From positions 194,839 through 258,838 of the forward strand of contig QAOA01002492.1 in assembly GCA_003255065.1 (NCBI GenBank): DNA of 64,000 nucleotides. Direction: 5' to 3'. The DNA comes from Cercis canadensis. Lineage: Eukaryota > Streptophyta > Magnoliopsida > Fabales > Fabaceae. The position numbers were made by a program, and so were the translations under genes. Under the pieces are notes generated by a model that was given only the letters and a program-made list of their open reading frames with translations, did no database searches and was not told the DNA's origin. Below are positions 47,150 to 58,360 of the stretch, in pieces (position 1 is the first letter of the stretch; the number at the start of each line of letters is the position of its first letter).

Positions 47150-47965
47150 TTCATGGGTCCAATTTTCCCAAATTTAGGTTGTAAACTCTTACTTCAACTG
47201 GACAACCTCATATGTGTAAATGTCTTAAACTGGGTTTCCATCCATTCCATATTTCAAAAGGTGTTTTTGGAACAGCCTTTGATGGAACTCTATCTAAGAC
47301 ATACACAGCTATTTCCAAGGCTTCACTCTAAAGAGATATGGTTAAACTTGAATTGTTGACCATGCTTCTCACCATGTCCATTAAGGTACGATTCCTTCTT
47401 TCAGCCACACCATTTTGTTGAGGTGTGCCTACAATTGAGTACTGAGCAATAATGCCTTCTTCTAGAAGGAATTTAGCAGTGCTTGTCTCTTTTTTGTGTA
47501 TCTACCATAATATTCACCACCCTTGTCTGATCTTACTATCTTTTTTTTCTTTTTGTTTCTCCACCTCTGTTTTGAAAACCTTAAGGCATCAAGTGCCTTT
47601 GACTTATCAAACAAGAGATAAAGAAACATATATCTTGAATGGTCATCAATGAATGACACAAAATATCTCTAACCATTTAGACATGGGGTAGGAAAAGGAA
47701 AATAGATATCTATATGTATGATCTCAAGAAGCTCACTACTTCTTCTGGCACCTTTAGTGAACTTGTTAGTCTACTTGCCCTTTATGTAGTCTACACAAAC
47801 GCCAAAGTCAATAAAATTAAGATCCTTTAAAATCCTTTCTTTTGCCAATCTTTTAATTCTCTCAATGGAGATATGTCCCAATCTTTGATGCCAAAGTAAG
47901 AAGGAATTTTCATTTGTAATAGTTCGCTTAACACCAATATTGGTGATGTGTAGGGTTAATAGACT
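47150..47965 (-). pseudogene. Integrase of the copia element
   Basis: 47659-47462 contains MSFIDDHSRYMFLYLLFDKS and IVRSDKGGEYYG, the first two catalytic Asp blocks of copia integrase. Upstream (about 47700-47900) the zinc-binding part is visible in another frame. A degenerate C-terminal part extends to about 47150. Confidence 0.75.
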
Positions 47966-47969
47966 TGAC

Positions 47970-48435
47970 TCAAGTGGGTTCTAAATTAATTTTAAATAAA
48001 TTGTCAACCATAGTTCTAACACCAACAATTTTATTATCCTTCAAAATGTCAAATGAAACACCATAAAAATTAAAACAATATCCAAAATGTGTAAGTCTTG
48101 AAATTGAAATTAAATTCCTAGAAAATGAAGGAACATAAAATGTATTTTTCAAGATCTAAACAAAATCCAAATTTTAAGACAAGTCTATTGGTCCCCACTG
48201 CTTCCACATGTGAACGCATCCCGTTTTTTAAATAGATGCCTTGTTCACTTCCCACGGGATTTCGTAGGTTTTGAAAGCCATGCAAATTATTAGTAACATG
48301 AATTGTAGTACTAGAATCAATCCACCAAGTCTTGCTAGGAGCTTCTATTAAACAAGATTCATAACATGTAAAGGTAAAATTACCTTTCTTAGGAAGCCAT
48401 TTCTTGTACTTAGTACAATTTTTCTTTGTGTCCAA
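47970..48435 (-). pseudogene. Zinc knuckle and protease of the copia element
   Basis: Just upstream of the 48435 frame a CCHC knuckle, CYFCKKLGHKEK then NC, can be read across a frame change. Within 48435-48118 WWIDSSTTIHVTN carries the aspartic protease active-site Asp (family DSG/DSA). 48152-47970 continues with LISISRLTHFGYCFNF. Confidence 0.7.
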
Positions 48436-49220
48436 GCTTCTTGCAAAAATAGCATGTTGCTAGCTATATTGCCATTTGGCTTATGCATAGATAGGTATTT
48501 TTCTTTTCTAGGAACACTTTTACCTCTCTTGGCATTTCCCTTATCATGAGTCACCAGGTGAACACTTTCAGGTGTCTCATGCTTCAACATCTCTTCCTCT
48601 TGAACACATAGGGTCAAAAGTTCATTAACTGATCACTTTTCCTTATGTGTGTTATAGGACGTTTTAAAAGGTCTATACTCAACAAGAAGAGAGTTGAGAA
48701 TGAAATGCACCAAGAATGACTCAGATATTTCAATCTCAAGGGATGTTTGTTTGGCAACAATGTTCCTCATTTCCATAATGTGCTCACACACACTCTTGCT
48801 TTTGTCATACTTCATGCTCAAAAGCTTTTTCGTTAGGGTACTGGCTAATGCCTTTTCAGAGCTCACAAATTGCTCTGCAATTGCCCTCATATAAGCAGTA
48901 GTTGTGTGAGGGATAGAACCCCTAATGCTCTTGCTTATATGAGACTTGATGAGCATCAAGCTTAAGTGATTAAATCGCTCCCATTGCTCATAGTGAGCTC
49001 TTTGGTCTTGGGTACTTTCTTTCATAGGAACAAATGGTACCTCATCCACATGGAATACCAAGTCCAAATCCCAAAATTCAAGAGTCAAAAGAATTTGTTT
49101 TTTCCAATCAGAATAGTTATCACCAATCAACATTGGAACGTGAGTATTATCATTGATATAAGCACTAGTAGGAAAAACTGCAGGTGTCAAGGAAAAACAT
49201 ACATAAATACTATGAAACAA
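48348..49220 (-). pseudogene. gag of the copia element
   Basis: 49220-48633 starts near a plausible Met and contains MLIGDNYSDWKKQILLTLEF, the copia gag N-terminal core, and SYIRGSIPHTT-like and LLSMKYDKSKSVCEHIMEMR blocks. A stop at 48630-48632 separates it from 48617-48348, which ends in the Lys-rich zone before the knuckle. Confidence 0.8.
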
Positions 49221-50653
49221 AATAAGTTTATAATTGAATTATCTAGTGACAATTCAATAATAAATAAATTCTAACCTTCCTGTGGGTAGAGGTTGCAAAA
49301 CATGCATAGAATTTATACAAAGTTTTAACAATAAGAGTAATGGACATAACATCAAAACAAAATATTCCACACCTGTGGGCTTAGGAAAAATTCTGCCTTA
49401 ATGCCTTATTCATTATCTTACTCCAATTAACTAACCAAAATAATCACTTCCCTATGGGGCCAAGTAACTATTTTAATTAGTTAATTGCAACATATTAGAT
49501 ATCATTTATCTTTATTAATCACTATTGCTTTATGTGACTAAAATTATACATCATCATAAACCTATGATACTATGGCTACTCCTAAGGATATGATGATTAA
49601 ACTTATAATGATATCTAATTTATTAACATATGATTCAGCCTTAAGCCCAACATATCCTTATCTCATAATATGCTAAAGAAACATGTATTCTCAACTTACT
49701 CAATCAGCATGTGAAGAAAAATAAGCAAGCAAGACAGCACATTGCTTACTCTATCATGTTATGCATATAATGAAGTGCATATAGATTTAGAACCGAGAAC
49801 ATGCTGAAACCGGATCAGATTCATAGAAAAAGATATCAAATAGGGACATAGACAAACACACAAAAATGAGACACATCAGCAATGCCTCTTACTGTCTATT
49901 GAAGCCAAACAACCATATAAACCAAAACCCAAGAACATCATACAACATGTATAAAAGACTTTGAACATGAAGCCAATAAGTATATCAAGAGAGATAATAA
50001 TTTTGTAAAACAGCAAATAATAAAGATCAGAAAACTAGAGGATAAGAATAAGGCAATCAGCCACATTGCACAAATAACATCCAAATTACAAAACAATTTA
50101 ATCATAGACTAAATCCTTGCAATAAAATATAGAAGCCAAAGACAAAAGCAGCCATTGAATGGACAAGCAAGAATGAATATTTAATAAATTATCCATGCCA
50201 TATCCAAAATCCCAACCAGCCATGTTGTTTACTATAAAATATTTTATCAAACCGTTATCAATATTCAAATGGAAATCCAGATCTTTTATGCTAAAAAACA
50301 GCAAGAGTAAATATTTGATTAATATTCCCTCCATGCCATATGCAAAACCTCTTTTCCTTTCCTAGTGTTCAGAATGATGTGATGGACTCTACCATCACAA
50401 CTGTGCACTGAGAAAATAGGCCAAGCTTGTATTGTGGCAGAGTACCATCTTAGACCACTAGACCACTGGTGCTCATTTTTATTCTATGGGTATATAAAAT
50501 GAAAAATCCAAAACAGCATACACATGCCTCTCTATGCTTTCGAATAGCATAGCTTTTAAGCTATGCAGGCATAGTTGGTCCCCGACACAACAAAGAGGAG
50601 ATATATTAATATATCTCCAATGGGCAGAGGTATTAACAAGCTCTTATACCAAA
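49221..50653 (-). other. Copia leader region and primer-binding site
   Basis: This long untranslated leader lies between the 5' LTR and gag; no supported ORF. The primer-binding site, reverse complement of 50640-50651, reads TGGTATAAGAGC. At 1.4 kb the leader is long for a copia element, so part may be foreign sequence. Confidence 0.5.
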
Positions 50654-51034
50654 TGAAAGAATAAATTTTATACACACAATAAATTTATAGCGGAATTACT
50701 AACCTCTAGCCATTGATGCGTAGCAGTATTTAGAAAAACTAAGAGAGTGCTTCTAGCCTATGCCTTTTCCTTATGCCTTGAACTGATGGAATATCATAAG
50801 CTATTTATAGGCTAGGCTAGGGACCCTATCATATAGAGATATCTATAATAGTTTCCTTCCATCAAGGAGACTGACTCTTTAACAACTACTTCAAGGTAAC
50901 TGACTCTTCCCACAACTAGCTAATTACTAGAGTCAAGGGAAAGTATGCAACTAAATAAATATCCACTAATTATCTGTTTGATAAATATCTCTTATTAGTG
51001 GGCCACCTTAGTCTCAAAAGAGACGTGGCTAACA
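50654..51034 (-). repeat. 5' LTR of the copia element
   Basis: 381 bp, starting TGAAAGAATAAATTTTATAC and ending GTGGCTAACA on the plus strand; followed by the ATGTG target duplication. Confidence 0.85.
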
Positions 51035-51283
51035 ATGTGGACTACAGAGAAGGTTTTGTGTATTTTTGTGCAAGAATAGATATTCTTCATGATTTTGAGT
51101 ATTTGTCATTTATTATGCTTTCATGAAAAAAACCACAAGCTGCAGTTTTCACCCTATTATTACCTTACTTTCCTAGGTTTTAGTATTTATGTTGGTTGGA
51201 GTAGGTGGAAATTTTCTAATTTATATGATACATATCATATATTAAAATCTATTTCTTTGATAGCATCTTAATGTAAAATATTT

Positions 51284-52094
51284 GGTTTAATTGCAATTTT
51301 GGTCCCCTTATTTTAATAAAGTGAACAATTTGGTCAACTTTCTTTAAAAATGAACGATTTAACCTATCTATTTTGACAAAAGTTGCAATTTTGGTCCCTC
51401 TGTCTCTCAAACGTTAAAAAATAAATGAAAATACTGACGTGGCAATGAGAAATTATTATTTTAATCTAATTTAGCCCAAAATACCAAAACTAACCTTAGA
51501 AAAAAAACTCTCATTTTTCCAATTTACAGGTCTAGATCAAGGATTAAAGGTCTCAAAATCAAAATCCCATCCTTCGGAGTCAAGATCTATGTCTTTGGAA
51601 CCTCCCCACAAAATTTCAACTCGATCCAGCCGTGAATAACTCTAGATCGCCAATTTAATGAAAACTGCCAGAAAAATACCAAAACATATGCTTTGATTCT
51701 ATATTCTGCTAGTTTTCATCAAGTCAGAAATCTAGTGTTATTCACTGTTGGATTGAGCTGAAATTTTTTGCAGAAGTTGCTAAGATGTAGATCTAGAATC
51801 TGAACAAAGGGATTTATAATTCAAAGACCTTTAAGCCTTGATTTGGACTCATGAATTGGGAAAAATGAGAGTTTTTTTTTCTAAGCTTAGTTTTGGTATT
51901 ATTGTTTGAATCATATTAAAATAATAATTTCTTATTGCCACATCAGCATTTTTGTTTGTTTTCTAACATTTGAGAGACAGAAAGACCAAAATTATAACTT
52001 TCGTCAAAATAGAGGGATTAAATCGTTCATTTTTAAAGAAGGGACCAAATCATTCAATTTGATAAAATAGAGAGACCAAAATTGCAATTAAGCC
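51284..52094. mobile_element. Foldback Mutator-like MITE (811 bp), 9-bp TSD
   Basis: The ends GGTTTAATTGCAATTTTGGT and, on the other strand, GGCTTAATTGCAATTTTGGT are inverted repeats. The symmetry continues nearly to the centre, with arms of roughly 380-400 bp. Flanks AAAATATTT (51275-51283) and AAAATACTT (52095-52103) match at 8 of 9 bases, as expected of the 9-bp duplications of Mutator-like elements. No coding sequence is present. A transcript across it would fold into a very long hairpin. Confidence 0.8.
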
Positions 52095-52103
52095 AAAATA
52101 CTT

Positions 52104-54080
52104 GCAATTATTTTGAGAATAGTTACTATGGAAACCATAATTTGGAGAGGTACTGACTTTCTTAACCTGATTCTTTCTTCTTTGTTTTGTTTCACTTCGA
52201 ATCTCTCTAACTATATAATATTCAAATTGTATGCTTTTGTTAATGTTGGACATTAAAATCTATTTTCTTCTTTCTTCTGTGTGATTTTGTGGTAGAAGAA
52301 TACCATTTTTCAGTTTTTTAAATCTGATGAGTTTGATTCTAATATAACATATTCAGGCTCCGTTCAATTCATGAATTTTATTTAGCTGCTTTAATGATTT
52401 AATACAATTTAAGGAGTTTTTGTCAGTTTCTGTTTTGTATAATCTGCCTCTCTTTACAGTTATTTCTTTTTCTTCCATTTCATGTTGTGCATGATTGGAA
52501 ATCAGATAAAGAAATAGATGGCTTGGCTGAGGAGGTACTAATAAATCAAGTTTTATACTTAGAGATGAATACTAATCACGTTCAAATGGTTGAATAAGAA
52601 TCATGTTTTCACTTAAATGGTGGTCATTTGAAATATTTTACCTGTTTGATAAATTAGAAATTAGGGATGAATACTAATACATGTTCAAATGGTTGCTTTG
52701 AGATTCAATTTTTGTATGTCAATATTGGTCCTAGATACAAGAGAATTATTTTTCTATGAAATACTGCAAATGTGTATGATTTTTCTTTGTGGGAAATTTT
52801 TAAGGTAAATGAGTTTTTCCTTTTTTTTTTTTTTGTCAATCTAATAAGGTTTTTCAGCTGAAAGCATGTTGCCCTTATTCTAGACTGTAAATTATTTGAT
52901 TGTATGCTGGATTTGTTTATCATCTAGGTAAGTTGGTCAATTCATCTCAATTTCTTTTAGTTTTTCAAAATCTTGCAAAATTAAATCTATTCAATTTACC
53001 TAACATAATCAACATATTCTAAATTTTCAACAACAATTTTTTTTAAAAAAAAAAAATTCTTTACATTTCTATGCAATACACGGGTTATATCAATAGCTAT
53101 ATTACTATTTAATTAATTTTCATGATACTCATTCTATATATCTTTCTTATAATCACATGATTATTATTAGGCCATATATTGGATTGGCGGGTTTTACTTG
53201 ATGCTGGACCTCTAGAGTACAATTAAGATCTTTTGAATGTAGAGATAATTTCTTCTTACAAAGACTTATGCATTTTATAATATGTAAGTATCCTTATGTC
53301 ATGGAATTTGTCATAGCTAATTGTTTATTTTTCTGTTTAGTTGGTAAAAATATCTTTGTCATAAATTTTTCATGAAAGTCCCCATTCTTACAATTGGTTT
53401 GGTATGTATGTATATATATATATATATATAATATCTCTGATATAGATTATTTTTTGGTCATTAATTTATCATGTATCCTTAATTTGTTACTTTTTCATTT
53501 GAACATTTGGACTCCAATGCTTTTATTTTATATTCTCTAACATTTCTTTGTTATAATCTTTGGAAATGGAATTTAAATGGGATGAGAATATAGGGTGACT
53601 TTTCAAAGTACCCTACAACTTCCATAACTATAATAAAATTTTAATACATTTTAACATTTTTTTCATGCTAATCAAATTAAACTTAATTTTAAATTCTAGA
53701 AAACAATTGATATAATTTATTTGTTTCAAGAATTATATTTGTCCTTGTGCCAAGCATGAGAAATTATCTAGTTTCTTTTCTAAGAAACTAACTTCTGAAA
53801 AATACAATCAACCCCAAGGCTTGCACAATGAGATTGTACAAGAAAAATCACCGCCTTCAAACAAATGAGTATAAATGCAGCTCAAGAAAACAACTCTTTA
53901 CATATAGACTTTAAATATGGATCTACATATAGACTTTAAATATGTAACTACTAACAGTTAGTTCTTAGCAGGCTCTACACAATTTTCTTACTTCTATAGT
54001 TGTATTAATCCCTCATTACTTGTTAAAGTAATCTTAGGAACATCTTTTTTACTATTGTAAACTAATGTATCCATTTCCAG
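52104..54080. other. AT-rich noncoding DNA
   Basis: No gene recognised. A (TA)n microsatellite lies at about 53409-53431. The last bases (CCATTTCCAG) form the acceptor of the aconitase exon. Confidence 0.45.
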
Positions 54081-54265
54081 GTCTTGTGGAACTTGTCATT
54101 GACCATTCCATTCAAGTTGATGTAGCAAAATCTAAGAATGCACTACAGGGAAATATGGAATATGAATTTCACAAAAACAAAGAGAGGTTTGCTTTCCTTA
54201 AATGGGGATTATCTGCTTTCCGCAACATGTTTGTAGTTCCCCTTGGTTTTGGAATTGCCCACCAA
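54081..54265 (+). pseudogene. ACO: Aconitase exon fragment (LVIDHS...[11 protein letters not shown])
   Basis: Between the acceptor TTTCCAG and the donor CAA|GTATAC the sequence reads [20 protein letters not shown], then [20 protein letters not shown] and [16 protein letters not shown]. This is aconitate hydratase (citrate to isocitrate; cytosol and mitochondria) just before its VNLEYL block. Family residues such as PPGSGI are changed to PLGFGI. The exon's first bases appear one short for the expected phase. No other aconitase exons occur upstream in the window. Confidence 0.8.
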
Positions 54266-54517
54266 GTATACGCATATATTTGGAATGTAAAGTAGATAGT
54301 ATGATTTATTATCACCTCATATCAGTAGATAGTATGATAGTATGGTAAAACTTTCTTTGGATTAGCTTATACACAACCAATGAACTTCATGGTGAAAATG
54401 CACTATTCTTGTTTTTGGGTAGGAGGGGGATGAGTTTCTTCGTTGTAAATGATGGATTTAACTATTTATTGATTAAAATGAAAGATTTGGAACATGGCAT
54501 TCTTGATGAATTTGTAG

Positions 54518-54681
54518 GCCAATCTTGAATACCTTGGAATAGTTTTTTTCTTAACACTAATGGCCTTCTCTACCCTAATAGTGTGGTTGGCATTGATTTC
54601 CACACAACAATGATTGACGGGTTAGGAGTTGCTAGCTGAGGAGTTTGAGGAATTGAAGGAGAGGCAGCAATGCTTGGGCAA
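54518..54681 (+). pseudogene. ACO: Next aconitase exon, with frameshift and two stops
   Basis: After the acceptor TTTGTAG the frame reads [11 protein letters not shown] (family VNLEYLGRVVF). It then shifts to [28 protein letters not shown], stop, GV, stop, GIEGEAAMLGQ (family [20 protein letters not shown]). Both stops are TGA where the family has Trp (TGG) and Gly (GGA). No donor GT follows at 54682 and no further exon was found. Confidence 0.8.
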
Positions 54682-54874
54682 TTAATCAAGTTTGTGGATA
54701 TTAGACATCATATTTTCAAATATTAAATCAAGATATTTGGCATGAATTGTTGTAGAAGTTGCTTAAAACCATGCAAATATCCAAGTAAGCACAAATCTTA
54801 GATTTATCATGGGCACTATTTTGGTTTGTAATATATGTCATTATAGACATGCAACCTTTTGTCATTCCTTGTAC

Positions 54875-55631
54875 TATATATCCTAATAACCTATTACACT
54901 ATTGTCTTGAAGCTCTCCCAAAGTAATGATTTTTTTAATGCATGTAAATGGCTCTTAAGTTTATTTATCCAAATCAAGAAATCTATCTCCCTTGCTTTTG
55001 ATGCACATTACATTCTACATAGATTGTGACATTCTGCTATCCTTTGGTTTCTAGGTTTGATGTATAAGCCCACCAATGGCAATTGATTTATGGTAGAGCG
55101 TGATAAAAACAAAAAAAACAACAACTATTTTTATTGGTGTTAAGAAAAGACACAACGAACTATAACTTTAAATTAGATACTAAAATATTGTCACATGGAT
55201 ACTACTATAATTGGATAGTTGTTTTGCTATTAACATTATGGCACTTTCTAGATATTTTAATCATTCATCAAGGTATAAATGTTAATGATATTTCTATACT
55301 TTCCTTAGATTCAACTCTTGAGCATGCCTTTAAAAGAATATTAACCAATCTCCACAAGCTCAGAGGTGGAGAGTTTGGAAAGCTCTATAGCTTGCCCACT
55401 CTCAATTATCCTAGAATTGGTATATGTCATTTATCTCTATATATCCAAATAACATGTTACACTATTGTCTTGAAGCTCTCCCAAAGTAATGTTCTTAATT
55501 TTAATGCATGTAAATGACTCTTAAGTTTATTTATTGAGATCAAGGAATCTATCTCCCTTGCTTTTGATGCACATGCATTCTGCATGATTGTGACTTTTTG
55601 CTATCATTTCGTTTCTAGGTTCGATGTATAA
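54875..55631. repeat. Diverged direct repeat of ~190 bp
   Basis: 54875-55064 and 55438-55631 both contain TTACACTATTGTCTTGAAGC, CTCCCAAAGTAATG, AATGCATGTAAATG and ATCTATCTCCCTTGCTTTTG. They are about 565 bp apart with small indels. No element borders were identified. Confidence 0.65.
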
Positions 55632-55676
55632 TACTTGGTATAACATTGTATAGTAGTGAAGTGATTCCCATACTAG

Positions 55677-55818
55677 ATGTCAAAGACTCTTGCAGGAGTA
55701 TTAGGAGGAGCTGCTGAAACAGTGGCATTAGTAGGGACAGTCACTTATATGGTTCTGCTTGTCTCACAAGAGGAGTGTTTCAGCACTTCGGAGACAGGGT
55801 CCTTTGATCCTTCCCAAG
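55677..55818 (+). pseudogene. Unassigned exon-like segment
   Basis: The frame MSKTLAGVLGGAAETVALVG, then TVTYMVLLVSQEECFSTSET and GSFDPSQ is open and ends at AAG|GTAATC, a plausible donor. TCTTGCAG at 55688-55695 could instead be an acceptor, giving a shorter exon. I do not recognise the protein. The hydrophobic Ala/Gly/Val stretch could be a membrane segment or simply a buried helix. Confidence 0.3.
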
Positions 55819-57081
55819 GTAATCATACATGTGCATGTTAGACATACACCTATTCTAGGACAAACACATGTTAGTTTCTTAAAGGCTTTCTAGTGACACA
55901 AAGATTAACAATTCTTACATTACATGCAGCAAGAAGACATGGGATTGAGTTAACATTACAAGGAAGATACTAGATGTTTTGAGATTGAAGAACTATCTCT
56001 AGCCACACAAAAATTCCTGATATATCATCTTAATGTTTCACTTTCTCAACAATTTTTTAAAGGGGGTTTACATTTTCTTTTCTCTTTTGTTAGACCTGCT
56101 CCACCTCTACTAGAGTTGCATCGATTAGAAGAAATCGTTAATGAAATTGGAAACTTTTATTTGCACTCGTGTTAGTGATTATTTTTCAGTTTTTGAAAGG
56201 TTGTTCTTGAAATGGGCTACTAAGTTGAAATAGGTTGGGTTTGCCAAAACTAAATCACCTTACTGGCTGGCTATGTAGATGATATATTATTGATCCAATA
56301 AGCAATTGAAGATGGACTTCATGTTAATGAAAAAAAAACGTTTATACTTTTTTGCAGCAAAAAAAGAAAAAGAAAAAATGTTTGTTTATAGAAATAATAC
56401 TTAATCTTCCAATGATTGGAGGAAAGACATTTACTATTTGTCATTATTAATTTGGACCAAACCAATTGATATGGAGTACAAAGTGGGTGATCAAAGGTCA
56501 TGATCAAAGTTCTATGAAAATCATTAAGATATAGTAAGTCATTCTTAATTTGGACTATACATATTAACATGGAGTACAAAATAGCTAATCAAACTATCAA
56601 AATCATATGATTTAGTATATTTTGTTATTGAGTAAAGAGAAATATTGATTTTTCTTAATCATGTCATTTTAGTTTTATGTACACTATTCACATTTTTTTT
56701 TTTTTATAGTTATCAAAGTTTAGACAACTTAACATAAATGTTNATCAAAGTTTAGACAACTTAACTTAAATGTTAGTTTAATAGTATTCATTTTACTAGA
56801 TATCTTATTCAAGTTATATCTACACTATTCACATTTCTTTTTTAAAAAAAAATAATTTGAGTTCCAAACTGTTTTAGATGATTAATATTTTTGTAATTCA
56901 ATAACCTTCTATTGAAAAAAGAAACATATTATTTTTAAGAACAAATGTATTCGGGCCAAAGTATAAGTAATGAACAATTTTGTTTTAATTTAAAAATTAA
57001 TTTGATAAGATAAACAAAGCATAAATACTTGATTATGGTAAGTTAATGCATATTTTATAGATTACATATAATTAAACTTTT
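55819..57081. other. AT-rich noncoding DNA
   Basis: No gene supported. Contains a 31-bp duplication around N 56743 (56712-56742 and 56744-56774), again probably a join artefact, and several A/T homopolymers. Confidence 0.45.
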
Positions 57082-58360
57082 TGATAAGTCAATTTTATAC
57101 CGCTTATTTTGTATTTATCTACCTTGTTAATTGTTTGTTCTAGGGTATTTTAAGTTTGATTCTTATGAATTAATGTTTCTTTTATAGGTTTTCACATTAG
57201 AAGTCTTTGGAAGTCACTTTGGTATTTTTCGGTGTCAAAAAGAGCAAATTTTGATAAATTTGGGATGGAGACAGCAGCTTAGCCGCTACAGCCCTCAGTC
57301 TGGGTGCTACAGCCCCCTCCAAGCAGAAACTTGGAGGCCACAGCACCTTCCAAGCAGAGAATCAGAGGTTGCAGCGCCCAAACCCAAGGCTACAACCCCC
57401 CAATAGTCAACTTAGGATTTGACTTTTAAAGTTCCTATTTTCATTAGGATTCTTATTTTATTTTAATTCATTTTTGTTTTAAACTTCCAAGGACCTATAA
57501 ATAGGACTATTAAAGACTAAATTAGGGTTACACATGTTTTTACACAAGAGGCAAGAAGAGAAGGGAGATCAAGCTTAAAGATTGAGATTTCATAATTGAT
57601 TTTCAGAGTCTAAGAGTTTCTTTCAACTCTTTCTCTTGTACTTATGTCTAATTTATGTGTAATCATGCTTTCTTTCATAGTTATGAACTAAATTCCCTTC
57701 TAGGGCTATGATGTAGCCTAGCTAGGAAGATTTGTGATTTTCTATTTCTTTAATTCAAGAACTCCTTTATTAATTGTCTTTTTCTTCTTCATTCCTCATG
57801 CTTCTAATTGTTTGATCACCAATTAGTTGATTAGATAATTACAATGAGATTGGGAGGTAATTTGTAATTAAAGATCATAGTGATTAAGAACATAGGTTAC
57901 ATGTATGATAGGGATATACCTTCATGGCCTATGTAGCTATTTAAAAAAGAACCATAGAATTAAGTGAATTTTTAGGTTATTCGCAATTCACATAGGAATA
58001 TAGTAGGTTCATAACTTAGAGATATTTTTGTTTGACCTTGGGAAAAGCTAATAAATAATTTAGGGTTCTTGGCTAGCAATTAGGAAGATTGTTCTTGGTT
58101 AATGAATTAGGAATAGTAAATCAGAATAGCTATGGTGAAATCAAAAGCCTTAGATATTTCTCATCTATTTTTCTACTCGTCACTGATTTAGTATTTTTCC
58201 CTTCTTTAGATTATCACTTATATTCACTCATTGGTTCTCTAGATAAAATTAGAATACACTCAATTTTGGTACTTATTAGCCACAGTCTCTGTGGAACAAT
58301 ACTTTACTCTCATTTTATTACTTGAAAATGATAATGTAGACTTGCGTTAGAGTTTTACAC
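57082..58360 (+). mobile_element. Solo LTR related to the outer gypsy LTR family
   Basis: Starts TGATAAGTCAATTTTATACC. The 3' half (57650-58080) follows the outer LTR (22660-23060, reverse strand) in order: ATGATGTAGCC/GCTGCATCATAGCC, a Ser/Leu-poor AT stretch, GGGATATACCTTCATGGCCT versus AGGCTATGAAGGTATATCCC, and CATAGGAATATAGTAGGTTC. GC-rich iterated CTACAGCCCC motifs lie at 57290-57410. The right end near 58360 (ACACAACA) and the target duplication are not resolved. Confidence 0.6.

Larger units (their letters stand above)
42944..51034 (-). mobile_element. Ty1/copia element, TSD ATGTG, degenerate
   Basis: LTRs 42944-43323 and 50654-51034 (about 380 bp) share TGAAAGAATAAAT at the left and GTGGCTAACA/ATGGCTAATA at the right. 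ATGTG duplicates flank the element (42939-42943, 51035-51039). The minus strand encodes gag, protease, integrase, RT and RNase H in copia order, with a TGGTATAAGAGC primer site (50640-50651) and an AAGTGGGAGAA polypurine tract (43324-43336). Removing the inserted solo LTR gives about 6.1 kb of element. Multiple frameshifts and a mutated RT active site make it dead. Confidence 0.9.

Noticed and set aside
53409..53431. TA-rich tract considered as a promoter TATA region
   Set aside because: A simple (TA)n microsatellite with no gene downstream in a fitting position.
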